Of a DNA stretch of 64,000 bases, positions 22,411 through 34,893 are shown piece by piece (position 1 is the first letter of the stretch; each line of letters opens with the position of its first letter). This DNA is from Straminergon stramineum (lineage: Eukaryota > Streptophyta > Bryopsida > Hypnales > Calliergonaceae). The stretch is taken from positions 11,966,001 through 12,030,000 of the forward strand of contig OY987267.1 of NCBI GenBank assembly GCA_963920665.1, in the 5' to 3' direction. The position numbers and the translations under genes were made by a program. The notes under the pieces were generated by a model. That model saw only the letters and a program-made list of their open reading frames with translations. It did no database searches and was not told where the DNA came from.

Positions 22411-25400
22411 GTGAAGTCTGTGGAGGAAGAAGGGCATTGTTGGTACCTATCCTCCGGAAACTATAGAGCGTATGGGCTTCCTTTACCTATGTTGGCTACG
22501 TCAACACAGATTCTAAGTCAACAATCAGATGCTTTGACAGTTGAGATGCCATACATGACTCATATAGTTTCTCCAAGTCCATGTCGTGAGGTTTTCCCCA
22601 TCCATCTATCACACTCAATTTTGCAAGCAGTGAAGATTGAGAAATTAGATCCTTTCATAGATTTGTCTAGCGAATCGGAGGGAGACTCCTCTCAATTGAC
22701 ACTTCAAAAGCGACAATATTCGATGCAAATTGCGTTGGATGAAAAGGCTATTGTGAATTCAATATCTAGCACTCCATCGTATAGTCCTACGCAATCTCTA
22801 CACTCTCGACCTCTCTTGCCTACATATCCAGTTGATGGAGACAGTATAATGGAGTGTTTGAGGAGACTAGGTAGTATGACTTGTTCTAGGAACAAGTTGG
22901 CTACTATGGATCTAAAGGCTATGAAGCATTATCGAGTGTAGTATCTTCCACCTATTTTCAACGGAGATGTGATATTTGAGTTGCCTCCATGTCGACTATC
23001 ATCAGCAGCAGTAGCTAGGAATTTGGAGGGAATGGACAAGCGGTATGACGGGCATCCGTGGTGTAAGTTGGTGACGACAAACATTCACAATTGCGACAAC
23101 TTGAAGTTCTCTACGTCATATTGTGTTGGTCATCTTGCTTGTGAAAATCCAAAGTGTGATTTTTTTAGGAGGGCTTCCAAACGCAATGAAATAGAGTGGA
23201 TTGGTTATACAAGCTTTCCTTTTGTAGTAGGGGATAGCACTCCTAAAGACTCAACTCTAGTTTGCAAGGTCTGCAAAAAGACTCCTTTGTGCCTTAGTAC
23301 ATGCGATTGCAAGATATATTTTCCTACAGTAATAATCCGAAAATGAGTAGAGTTGCAATTCACTTTGAAGATTATGCTCACCCTCTTGCTAAAGGCATGT
23401 ATAGAGATTCTATAGAAGAAATTTGTAGACTCATTGCAGAGCAAGTGGCAAAAACACCAACAGCCACGAACTTTGCAATTGCTCTTTCCGCAAGCAAAGA
23501 TTTTCTAACCAACTATCTATTCCACAATGGAGAAGGAGAGAAGGTGATGTTGAAAGGAGACAAGCTAGAGGAGGTTATGGATTGCTTCCAATATTTGAGC
23601 AGTCCAAATATATGGAACATGATCTTTTCTTTCCGCTTGAACAACTGTGGAGATATCATCGACAACATTATGACCATGAAGAAAGAGTCAAGGTTTGAAT
23701 ATATACACGATAGTGTCTTCCCTAGACAAGGCAAAGAAAAGGTGTACATTTTCAAGATGCTCACAAAAGGTCTTGGAAGTGGAGTGGATTTGGTTAGACG
23801 CATGCAACCTAGAGGTAATCTGCAAAATGCGTGGATGATGTTTGACCACGTAAAGCACGTGAAGGAGTGGACCACAATGGCTTGCCACGTGTATGATTCT
23901 CAGTACAAGAAGGTGATGACCATTTCAACATGTGATATGCAATCAGAAGACATAGAGATTCAAATTCAAATTTTGGAGGTGCTTGAATTTTGTGATGTCA
24001 CGACATGGGGTGGATCACCCATATTTCAAGGGTTTCATGGCAAATAGTGTCATGGCCAATTGGAATGCTGTCCGTATTGTCTACGACAGTGGTTCAACCA
24101 ATGAAAAAATGCAAAATCGAGAAAGAACCTACTTATTACATTGAACTACTTCTCTTCAAAAGCACACACAGAAGCACATCAAAGAAGCATTCCAACAACA
24201 ACACAATACATTGTGCAAGCAATACAAAGATTCCAAGACAATGGAGGAGGCAGAGACACGATACCTCCCAATTTGGTCATGGTGGTTGTCATTTGGAACT
24301 ACTAGTGAAGAAGGACTTCATCACTTAGAGCATTGGCTTGCATTTTGGCATTTTCGATACAGGCAATGGGGAGGCTTCATGCAGATGGTAATTGAATACG
24401 AATTTTTTTCTTTACTAAAATTGTCTTTATCTTGAAAAAATGCTTTGCATAGAGAAATATTGTAGACTTTTGGTTACACTTGAGTATGTAATTTTGTTTC
24501 TCACTAGATTTATGAATACCAATGCCTTCATATAGGTTCCTTCAAATTCATCTAGGATATTTTCCGTGGTACTAAAAAAGGGGGTACCTTGAATCACTAC
24601 CAAAGCATTAGTCGGATCCGAGTGATGTTTTAGTGGTGGCTCACAGTACCCTCATTTGCAGGTCCTCCCTCCTCCAAATGCAAGTTCCGGGGACAATTTT
24701 GACATGTACATCTAGGCCATTACCTACAAAGTACCCAATTGTTATAGTGTTGCTTTGGAGAGGAGTAGCCGAGTAGTATATTTTCATATTTATGAGTCTT
24801 CAAATGTTTTCAGCTTAGGTATATTACCCCTACATATAGTCATTCCAATTTTGAAATGACTTTGGCTTAACATATGAGATTTACAATGATAACTGAAGTA
24901 TTTTCTGGATGGATTTGTAGGATTTGAATTTGGAGGAGTTGGTGGACATGCCTTCTTGCAATTTATCAGAAACAATTCATAATAAGTGGCTACAAATGTC
25001 CGGGAATCGTGGGAACAATTTATTTGATGCCACTTGCGATGACAGTATTTGTGCATGGATGCAAATGGAAAATTATCATGCATACTTGAAAGGCAATTCA
25101 TCTAGATCTAATCCATAAAAAGGAGAGTTGAAGTTGAAAGCTACAAGATGAAGTGGAGATCCGAAAAAAATGGCTGAAGCTCTAAACACATTGCTTGGAG
25201 TTGAGGGAGTTGAAACTCGAGTACCACATTTAGAAGGAGAAGAAATTTTTGGAAGCACGAAGAGGAAGTTGGATGTACCCATTGGTGATGCAGGAGACTC
25301 TCATAGACCGGACAAAGTCAATTTTTTTCAACCGCTTGTTCGAACAAGGTCCATTACAACTTCTACGGAGTCTTTTGCAAGCAATGAAAAACAACCTCAA

Positions 25401-26309
25401 GTGCAACCATCCCAATATGTGATAGTGGCATTTGAAAGTGACTACGACACATCGAAGTCGCATATTGCAAGGATTAGCCACATATCCAATGCAAAATGAC
25501 AAGCTCAGCAACGGGGGTCGAATATCAAGTGCACTGCTAGAATTACAAGGGGACAGAAGGGAAACCCAACCCCTACCTATTGTGGTAGAAAGGAAGATTA
25601 CGGGACAAAGAAAGAGGTAGTGGTAGATTTTTGGTTTTGTTGGGATGACATTGAGCGATGTGTGAAAGGGACAAAGCGCAAGTGGTTCATTGATTGGTTG
25701 TAGGTGCCAAAAGTTTGGCCTATTTTGACCAGAACCACCTTTAATCAAGAGGAGACGCTATTGCTACAATATGTTGTCTTTTAGCTCCAAGATTGCCCTA
25801 TATTGTCACCACAACGACTTTTCCACATATCTAACATATTTGAGAGCATCCTCTATGATCAATTGCCGCCACATGATGTAGATGTGTATCCAACGGTTAG
25901 GAACAACTAAACTATACGGCGAAATGCAAATGCACCAACTGTAGAACATTGAAACAAGTGGGAGAGTGCAAGCAATGTTAGGGGACAAATTTTAGAAGTG
26001 ACATTGCTTCCATTTCCAGACCTAGGTGCAATAGTGTCATTGGAGACTGGGGCAGCTAGTAACAAAAATGTGTACCGAATTACACTGGGTATGTTCCCAA
26101 CATGCACTTGCCCAAAATTCATGAATATGGCTATTTCTACTATTGGAGGTTGCCAGAAGTATGTGAATTGCAAGCACTTGTACTACCTATATCGGTATTT
26201 ATGCAAGATGGACATTCATGATGACAAATTCATTCATGCACCAAGTTGTAGCTTCAATGAGTTGAAGCTACTTTTAGTTCGAGCAGGAATTATCACAATT
26301 TCAGAATAG
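22411..26309 (+). pseudogene. SWIM zinc-finger transposase-like gene, broken
   Basis: Segments in order: a serine-rich N-terminal part (22411-22941); after one in-frame TAG, a cysteine-rich domain with CVGHLACENPKCDFF and CKVCKKTPLCLSTCDC (22942-23340); after a frameshift near 23330, a transposase-like segment (23340-24045) including MACHVYDSQYKKVMTISTCD; further short frames (24005-24420, 24924-25118, 25170-25620); and a terminal SWIM finger TCTCPKF...YVNCKHLYYLY (about 26100-26195). CxC...CxH near the C-terminus is the usual place of the SWIM finger in MULE and related plant transposases. At least four frame breaks make it non-functional. The hairpin at 24.57 kb lies inside the span. A related degenerate copy is at 38.3-39.8 kb. 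The superfamily is inferred, and terminal repeats were not found. Confidence 0.6.
24568..24662. repeat. Palindromic hairpin element, distant copy 5
   Basis: GGTACTAAAAAAGGGGGTACC then a stem CACTACCAAAGCAT pairing with ATGTTTTAGTGGTG around TTAGTCGGATCCGAGTG, closing with AGTACCCTCATTT. Same overall plan and central GTCGG-ATCCGA theme as the 17.7-18.7 kb hairpins but with largely different arm sequence. It lies within the span of the SWIM-type pseudogene. Confidence 0.6.
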
Positions 26310-26494
26310 GCATAGTTACATATTTCCATGTACCTCACTCATATTGTATTCATTTACATATATTACGATTGAATGGATTTGAAGATTATGGAATTGAAAA
26401 TGTTTATGCATTCATGAAATATAGAAGTATGTCTCATTGATCAATTGTTTTGAAGTAAGCTCATATAAATGACTATAATCCTAAACCGTAATTG

Positions 26495-26645
26495 TTTTTT
26501 CCCCCATTTTTTTCCTTTCCCTATTTGTTTTCTTTCCCCATTTTTTTCCTTTCCCCATTTGTTTTCTTTCCCCATTTTTTTCTTTCCCCATTTGTTTTCT
26601 TTCCCCATTTTTTTCCTTTCCCAATTTGTTTCATTTCCCCATTTT
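26495..26645. repeat. Polypyrimidine tandem array (TTTCCCCATTT units)
   Basis: About ten irregular repeats of ttttc-tttccccattt alternating with gttttctttcccc. Read on the plus strand it is almost pure pyrimidine. The open frame across it (26469-26738) is a low-complexity artefact. It lies just after the SWIM pseudogene. The opposite-strand counterpart is at 30.6-30.9 kb. Confidence 0.8.
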
Positions 26646-26739
26646 AGTGGTTCATTTCATACTATTTTATTCAGGATGTTAGCATTTGATAATACATTAA
26701 TATCATTAAGAAAAAAAATTGAATTGAAAATTGTATAAA

Positions 26740-27631
26740 GTCAAACACCTAAAGATTAGGGGCGAATGCCTACCACAAATCTACAATGGCTTGTGGTCAT
26801 CTTCTAACCCCAACCTTTAGGTTCTCTACTCATCCTATACATGTCCTCTTTTACTAGTGCATGTTGGAAATCCCCATTGTTATGAGATATTCGAAAGTCA
26901 CTCCTCTACGTATTCAATTCAACTTGTCAAAAGAATACAATAAATTTTTGCTGAAATGAAAGTTGTCTAGTTTGCTTGCAACATTTTACATATTTTTCAT
27001 TATAATCCTTGAACTAAGTGGTCAAATTTCGCAGTTTGCACAAAACTTTGAAGGTCTTCTTCCATAGTAAATAACAATTTTAGGTCACACAAAAGAAAGT
27101 TAGCAAGATCCATGATTATAGAAGACACAGTCATAGGTTACAAAATTTACTATAAATAATAAACTTTCTTCTATTCTTGGATTTTTTGGTAGAGGGAAAA
27201 ATTAGGGGGAAAAATATTTAGAAAATAATGTTTTGGGGGCTCTATGCTCACAAACTCCATGCTCGCAGCTCATAAGCTCGCCACTCCAAGCTTGCACGCT
27301 AGCTTCATTGCATCCTCAAGGGGTACTTATGATTGTCAAGTTTCCTTCTTCACCACCTCCTTACTATCTTCCTATTACTAGAAGAAAATATAGATTTTGC
27401 AACTACAAAGAATAGTTATTTTGTAGTTGAATTAGAGTTATTGGACATTTCGGACTAAGGTAGGAGGTTCATAAATCACCCATCTAAGAGCTAAAACTGA
27501 ATTTTGGGGAGGTGAAACTTATTGAAATATTTTTCAGTAAATTTTTCTTGAAAGACAAGAGGAATTGACAACTAACCCAAGTCGTTTCATATTTTTTGGA
27601 GCTTTGTAGAATTAGTTATGAGTTTTTGAAG
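26740..27631. other. Repeat-derived stretch, no gene
   Basis: No coding region. 27490-27630 is a diverged relative of the 9.09/51.14-kb dispersed repeat (shared phrase aacccaagtcgtttcatatttttt), into or beside which the MITE at 27632 lies. Confidence 0.4.
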
Positions 27632-27773
27632 TCGAAATGGCACAAGGCTCTAAAACCGCACACCTCCTCAAATGTACACTATTGGTACATCCCTGTAAAG
27701 ATGAAAAAACCCAATGTACACATAGTGTACATTTGAGGAGGTGCCTAGTTTTAGAGCCTGTGCGGATTTCGAG
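27632..27773. mobile_element. Foldback MITE with 50-bp inverted arms
   Basis: Left arm from tcgaaatggcacaaggctc to aaatgtacactat and right arm in inverse from atagtgtacatttg to ggatttcga are about 85-90% complementary over some 50 bp, with a short spacer (about 27683-27723). No open frame. No unambiguous target duplication, so ends are approximate. The inner phrase aatagtgtacatttg also appears near 62455. Confidence 0.7.
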
Positions 27774-30600
27774 CCTCTTACGTTAGTACAAATTTGTGGA
27801 CTTGAAGTCACTATGGACAAGTTGTTCTTGGAATTTTAGTTGCAAAGGAAAATAGTTTCTCATCCAATAGCCTAGTTGGAATTTTGTTGGTGTACTCTTC
27901 TCACATGGTTGCCTATGTGTCATTCTTTGCCAAGTAGATTTTATAAATTTGTACATTTTGAAATTCTAATCTCAATGATTTGTAAATTTGTAAATTTTAG
28001 ATCAAGTTTTTATTAGATTTTAAGAGTTTCCATATTGGTATTTATTAGATTTCACTTCATTAGAAAACATTACAATTTCATAGGTTTTTAATTTCTTAGG
28101 ATTTTAAACATTTTTATGTTTCTATGGACTATAAAAATCTATACTTCTATAGATTGTAGAAATCTATATACTATAGAAGTCTTAGAATTCTATTTACAAA
28201 ATTTATTACATAAGAGTACAAAAACATATGAGTCTTATATATCCAACCTAATGGTACTATTGACAATTCATATAGGACAATTGATATTAGACAATAAAAA
28301 AAACCTCACAATCATTGTACAATTGTAGTTGTTTCCTACTCAAATTTAGCTTTCATGCAATTGGAGTTGCAATCATTTTCTAATTGAATTTTGTTTTCTT
28401 AAAGTTGCAAATACACGTGGTGGATTTCAATGAGGGTAAACTTGATTACATTGACAATTTTGATGAATATTGGATGAAGAATAACTTACATTCATTCTAA
28501 ATTTGAACTTTGTTACATTCCTATAATACTACATAAATGGAGGAGTGGGGCCTTGAGTGGGCCTCGATATTGGTTATACGGCTTGACAGCTAAACAACCC
28601 TACTTGGCATGCTATGATGACATTTTAGATGTAGAGAAACCTTGTATTTGCTAGCCATTGGGATCCCCAATGCTTACAATCATAGGTAATCAACAGTTGA
28701 GTGATTAGCAAAGATTTGGCGGGGGTTCCTACATGGTGACCCCCAAATTTTGGAATGTTACCTTTTGTCACACATCATGTTCTCCTAATAGCCTTGTCCC
28801 TCTATTTGTTTGTTAATAGGATTGTAGAAGAAGTATAGTAGGCAAGAGCATCTTCGAGTGTATGACTAACAAGTACTAACAAGTCTGTCTTGAATTTAAA
28901 GCTTAGTTAATTAGGTGATCATGTAGAAGTGAGGTGTGAGTGCAGGTTTGTCATTGTGGAGAGGCAGAGATTTCTTTTTTTGTTGTTGTGATACCAAGAC
29001 ATTTTAGGATTGACAATAGAGGTGGTGTCTTTTGTAATTTCTAATGAAGTGCTATGCAATCTCTCAACACAAGGTCCTATTTTGTAAAATAAAAAACATG
29101 GAGAAAATAATGGTTTGTAGTTAGGTTTTGCAAATAAAGTTTTTCAACGTTTGTATTTGTAGCCTTGCCTTTGCTTTCTACAAGTTTGATATAAATGAGG
29201 GATTTTCATGCAACAAAGCCAATTCAAAACTTAGCAATGAGTAGCAACCAATAAGTTAGTATGTTTGAAGATTTTATAGGGAGATGAGTGGAGTGAAATG
29301 GGACACATGACACAATTTTATGACAATTAATGGTGACACTCAAGAGCCACTGTTCTTGAGATCTTGCATGACTCTAATGTTCAATGCTCAACAATGATAT
29401 TGAGCCATTTGTTCTCAGGTAGTTCTTTGCTAAGTTTAAAAAACACATTTGTTGCAAGGAACATAACTATGAAGATTTGAATTTTAAATTAGGTAATTGT
29501 GAGCACCAATTTACCCACCCTTGGTAAATCACGAGCACAACCAGATTCTAGGTTTTGACTAAGTGAATCCTACTTTTGGGCGTCTAAGTGTGGTCCATTG
29601 TGCTTTCTAAGAAATGGATCTTTTTCTAAGTGCCTAAATGTGACCCAAGCATGCAAGAGTTGCTTGATCTACGTCTGATGTCCTTGGCCGACCGAATGGA
29701 TGAGGCTGCCATGGTTTTTGGATGGAACTTAAGTCAAGGGAGAAATAAAAATTTAAAACTGTCTAAGTCATCCCTTTCCATTTCTAAAAACCTAAAATTC
29801 AACACTATCCGACTTTCCTAGCCAAAGTTATGAGCGAATGAAGTTTGACCGCTACTCGGTTCTTCAAACTTCATCCACCAATTAATTCTAGTTACCTAAT
29901 TCAAAATGATTCGAAATTTCTAAGAGTGGTCCAAGAGTCTTATCTCTACCTAAATCTGGAGTTCGGTCCTAAGTGAAAACTTCTATGGATTTCTCATCCA
30001 ACCCTAGTCTAGACTTCATCCCTCATTATCTTTTGGATTTTTTGTGATTTTACCTAATTGAGAGGGTTCTATGGGCTCTACTTGACTTCTCCTACAAGCC
30101 TAGAGTCCTAAATTTCTTGCTTAACTTCTACCTCCTAGCCTTATGATTGACTTCCTTTAGCGTTCAGGGTTTGGGTTAGCCTTTGCCTATTTACTATTTT
30201 GTGGTGAGATCATATTTTTCCTTTGTAGCCCTTAATCTTAGCTCTCCATATTGGTAAGACAATAGCTAATCCAATACTCCCACTAAAAGTTCTCGATGGA
30301 TGAAGTTTGACCACTAGTACTTCATCCACTAATTTCTCCTAATCTATAATTTAGAATTGACTTTTTCCTCGAGGGGTACACTAGCGAAAATAGTAGAAAC
30401 TATGTGTGTTAAAAAATAGGGTCTAATATATTCATTTTGGATAAATTTTGGAAAAAAGTACATATAATTTACATTGCTTAAAATTTTTTAAAACATCATT
30501 ATAAATACTATAGCATTATGTATAATACTAGAGAATTATGTAATTGGTATATATAAAATACCATGGAAAGAAAAGAGCACTAACAAATTTGCTATGTACT
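27774..30600. other. AT-rich intergenic stretch, no gene
   Basis: Nothing coding supported. 28090-28190 contains short local palindromes built from tctatag/ctatagat. 29520-30370 is a non-coding, probably retroelement-derived region with the phrase gaagtttgaccgctac recurring as gaagtttgaccactag (about 29840 and 30300). Confidence 0.4.
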
Positions 30601-30604
30601 TTGA

Positions 30605-30885
30605 CAATTCCAAAGAAGTGGTAAGAAAAAAAATGGGTTGTAAAAAAAAAATGGGATAGAATAGAAAGAAATGGGGTGCTATGCAAAAGAAATGGGTTCA
30701 AAGAAAAAAATGGGGTATAGGAGAAAGAAATCGAGTGATATAGAAAAAAAATGGGTGGTAAGGAAAAAAATAGGGTATGAGAGAAATAAATGGGGTGTTC
30801 TGGGAAAAAAAGGATTCAAAGAAATAAATAGGGCGTAATGAAAAAAAATGGGATGAAAACGAAAAAAATGGAATATAATTAAAAT
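30605..30885. repeat. Polypurine tandem array (AAAAAAATGGG units)
   Basis: About 12 irregular repeats of aaaaaaatggg(g) with 15-20 bp spacers such as tagaatagaaag. Purine-rich plus strand; effectively the reverse complement of the array at 26.5 kb. No gene. Confidence 0.75.
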
Positions 30886-33672
30886 ATCCTATTTTTAAAT
30901 GACTGATTTAAAAAATTATAAGTAATAATATGTACCATTAATTATCAAATTTTACATTTATTTTTAAAAATATCATGCCTTTTAATCCATTTCATGAGGT
31001 AAATAGCCCCCCTCTAAATAGGTCATTATCGCACGTGAATGTAAAATATACAAGGGAGTGCTCCCCCTCGAGACTTTTTCCTTTGCCTTTGGACCCTAAT
31101 TAATGGCCCCTTCATAATCTCCTCAATTTGCTACCAAATTCTATGTCTAACTATTTTTCATCCAAATTAAATTATAATCTTCATTTGGCAGTAATTTCCT
31201 TGTTTTTACTTTGATTTGGGCATGCCTTAGGTTTTTGGAAAGTTATGAACCTCCTTGCTAGGTTTCTACCCTAAAAAGTGACCTGAACTATAGCCTCAAG
31301 GATTTGACTTAGGGGTGGGCCTCAACCACAATTAATAATTGCTAAAGAAGGAAGTTGGAAAAGTAAAGGATGGATTGTTTCATACCTTGGAACTTGAGTC
31401 GTTGACCGTGCCTACTAGGAGTTCTCCCTCCTCTGCCATGAACTCCCTTGGTACGATGTAATGAACTGCCGTTTTAATAATAGAATAAGTTAATACAAAA
31501 TTTTGATCGTTAGCTTCGTCCTATTTCTTTCCCTCCTTTTCCTTCTACACTATTCTACTTATGTCCTACAGTGATCCAACTACCCTTGTTTCTACCTACG
31601 AGCCTAACTAAGGACGCATCATGGCGTCTTACAAGGTTGAACTACCTCTTACATCCTATGTCTTATGTCTAATCTCATGATAATCATCTAAAGTTAATTC
31701 AAGGGCTCAAACAAAACTTGGGGATTCTTGTGAACGACCATATTGGTTCACTATTAAAAAAAACCCAAAATATAAACATTAGGCATGAATGTACAAATCC
31801 AAAAGTGTTAGTACTCCGGATGAAGCCACAACCATCAATTAGGGAATTTTCCGCTAAATAGCAATGGAAACTTCAAGAGGTTAGGGTGAGATGCTAGAAA
31901 ATGCAATTAGGAGAAAATTCGGGGAAATTCTAGGGAAAAAATGGGGAGTGAAAACTAAAAAGAGGTTAAATAAGATTTGGTAGAGTAACCAAATTAGGCT
32001 TACCGTAAAAGGATGACAAAATGAAAACCAAAAATGAAAAATGAAAATGAAAACAAAAGACTAGAAGTAGGAAATGAAACTAAAAGTAAATTAAAAACGA
32101 CAAAAAATAATAAATAATAAAAAAAAACACAAAAGAAGTTAGTTAGACTAAAACTATGACTAAAATACTAGTATAGTGAGTAAAACACTAAAATACTGTT
32201 AGAAACACTAAAATAAGAGTTTTTTAGTAATTTAGGGTGTTTTACACTAAATTAAAGTATTTTATACTAAACCAACGGATTTACAGTAATGAAGCGTGAC
32301 TGGCACTAATTTGGCACATTTTGCACCAAATTAGTGGATTTACAGTGAATTAGTGTAGGATGAAGGTAGTTAAGAAAACAAATCCGTTAGAAAGTTTGGA
32401 TTTAGGCAAAATTAGGGTTTGGAGCCCTCTCTCTCTCAACTCTCTCAACTCTCTCTCTCAATTTTTCCCAACTTTATGTGCATGTGTGTTGGAGAGCATT
32501 TTGGATAATTATGGACATTTTTAAAGCATGAGGAGCTAGAGGCCAAAGGAGGGAACCAAGGTAGGATAATTTGTCGAATAGGTCACTATTTTTTGAGAAA
32601 AAATGGTGAAGGAATGATGGGAGTGAGGTCAAATGGGAATTGGAGTTGAGAGAATTAGGGTTTTGTTGAAATGGGAGGGAATTGCCAACTTTGGTGACTG
32701 ATTGCGGAAGATTGGAAGAGCGGAATGGGTTGAATTTTGGGGAGGATGGAGAGGAAAAAGTCAGATTTCCAACAAGACAAGTCTCAATCGATTCCAAGAA
32801 AGGAGAAGGATGGAGTGGTTGATTTAGTGAGAAGAGGTCAAGTTGCCTCCACCATGGAAGACCGGCGAATTTGGCGAGTGACTATGGGAGTTCGGCAAAG
32901 TGGATCAACATGAATTTTAGTGAGAAGAAAGATAGAGAATTGAGCTTTCCAACGGGACAGGTCTTGCCAAATTTGAAACAGAGACAAAGCCGAGATAATC
33001 ATTTTAGTGTGACAAGGTCTACTGCACATTTGGCAACAGTTTATTTTGGGTATTTCATCTTTTTTTTCTTGTGATTCAGCTGAATTTAAATGTAATGTTA
33101 ATTACAATATGATCTTTTCTCATCAATCTTGAAGCAATAGTTCAATGGCCATGCATGCAATGTTCTTATAGGGTGGGAATGTTTAGAGGGTATATGAGTA
33201 TTTTTTAAGGTTTTAAGGCAAGCGCAGAAGCGCTATCCAAATTGGGGGTATAATTAGGGTTAGAATATGGATTACGAATTTGAAGGAAAAAATTAATTGG
33301 CCTAAAAGGAATGTGTGAATATGCTAAGGATGGGATCTATGGAATTAGGGAGGTGTTTGGCATCAATTTAGGAAGTGAATTAGGAATTGGGGTGGTTGTG
33401 GTGTACTGGAATTTAATTTCAAGACACCAAATTGACCCATTTGGTGCCCCAATGGCTAATTTTAGGCAAAATTAGGCCTAGTAGGTTGTCCTAAACTCCT
33501 AAAGTAGGTACTAGGGTCATTAGAGGATTTTAGGGTGCATATTAGGGTGGTGTAAGGGTGCTACCCCCATTTCACTTAGAATAGTTTAATGTTAAAAAAT
33601 TGATAAAAAAGTATTTAGGAGTTCATTGCTTAGAAGACAATTTAGGTAGAGGTCCCATACACTCCCCGCCGG
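30886..33672. other. Gene-free repeat-rich stretch
   Basis: No supportable gene. 32030-32130 is A-rich simple sequence. 32190-32350 repeats variants of 'ttagtgtaaaacactaaa'. ctctctctcaa repeats occur at 32425-32465. The frames at 32474-33074 look chance and carry no domain. Confidence 0.35.
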
Positions 33673-34889
33673 TGTCGAGTAGAGAGGCCTTGCCTTGGGA
33701 AAACGCAGGGCTTCTAGTTGCAACTAGATGTGGTTCAAATAATGAAAGATCCCGTGGCCAAAGTCACAAACATAACAATAAATCCCCCCAATGATGCCAT
33801 ATGAACCAAAATACTATCACCCTTCCATACACACCTCCAAAGATGTCATGGAGTCTCAATATACCCCATGTATGGTAAAAAATTCTAGAAACAAAGTCAT
33901 ATTCTTCATGAACTCCCCTCAAAGAAGTGTCTGATAGTTGATTGAGTGTCACGTTCTCTATACAACTACAAACTAAGAGTGTGATATGCCTCTGGAAAGC
34001 TAACAAAAATTTCTACAACCTCTCCGAAATTCACTCAAAACTAAGATACTGTCCGACTTTTATGGTTGGTCAAAGTTCACCCTTCCCAACTCAAAGGCAG
34101 CTCACCTATACTTCACTCTCAAGCCCATAACTTTCTCATACTACCTCCAAATCAAGAAAATAAACCCATTTTGGAAAGCTAACATGAACATCTACAAGCT
34201 CCCCAAGTTTCACTCAAATACAAAGTACTTTCCACATTTCATACCCTTTCAAAGATCACTCTCTTGAAAGTTTGAGGCAGCTTCACAACACTTCACTCCC
34301 AAACTCATAACTTACACATACAAACTCCAAACTTCATGAGTGATAGTTTTTTGGAAACACAAAAACAAGATACACAAGCTCTCAAAATCTCATTACCAAA
34401 ATCTCCATGTACAAAGTGCTCTCCCCTTCCAAAGTGACGGCTCCCCTAAGCAAACAAAGAGGAGAAAGAAGATGATCCTCAACCTCATCCGCCACCTCAA
34501 CCTCCATGCCATTCACTTAAGTTAGTGGGTTTGGGCCACTAAGAAGCCACATGGGCCATAATACCCACATGGGTCACTTCCTATTCTTGATAAGTCTATC
34601 CATATCATCTACATGGATTTTTAATCCATTAAAAATAAAAATAAAAATAAGGAAAAAGGTAAAACAAGTTTTACCTTTTGTTTTTACAACTTCAACCTAA
34701 CTAACTAATATATTAAAATATCTTCTAGTATAGAAATCAAAAAACTAAGTGTTTGTCAAATAGAGGTAAAAAAAAAGAGTTCAAGTGGAGTATAACCCCA
34801 TTTATTTCTTGAAACTCTAGAAAAAAAAACCCTCCAATTTAACAAACAATTATGCATTTTCACATAATGAACACATTTACAATACGACA
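33673..34889. mobile_element. Solo LTR copy 1 (1217 bp, TSD CCGG)
   Basis: Starts TGTCGAGTAGAG and ends ATACGACA, so it begins TG and ends CA with 5-bp terminal inverted repeats (TGTCG/CGACA), as LTRs do. It is flanked by CCGG on both sides (33669-33672, 34890-34893), a 4-bp target duplication. The sequence is repeated in inverse orientation at 48285-49681. No internal retrotransposon domain or second LTR adjoins it, so it is a solo LTR. No coding capacity seen. Confidence 0.85.
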
Positions 34890-34893
34890 CCGG

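Noticed and set aside
26469..26738. 89-codon open frame rich in Phe/Pro
   Set aside because: Produced entirely by the polypyrimidine tandem array; no start context or domain.
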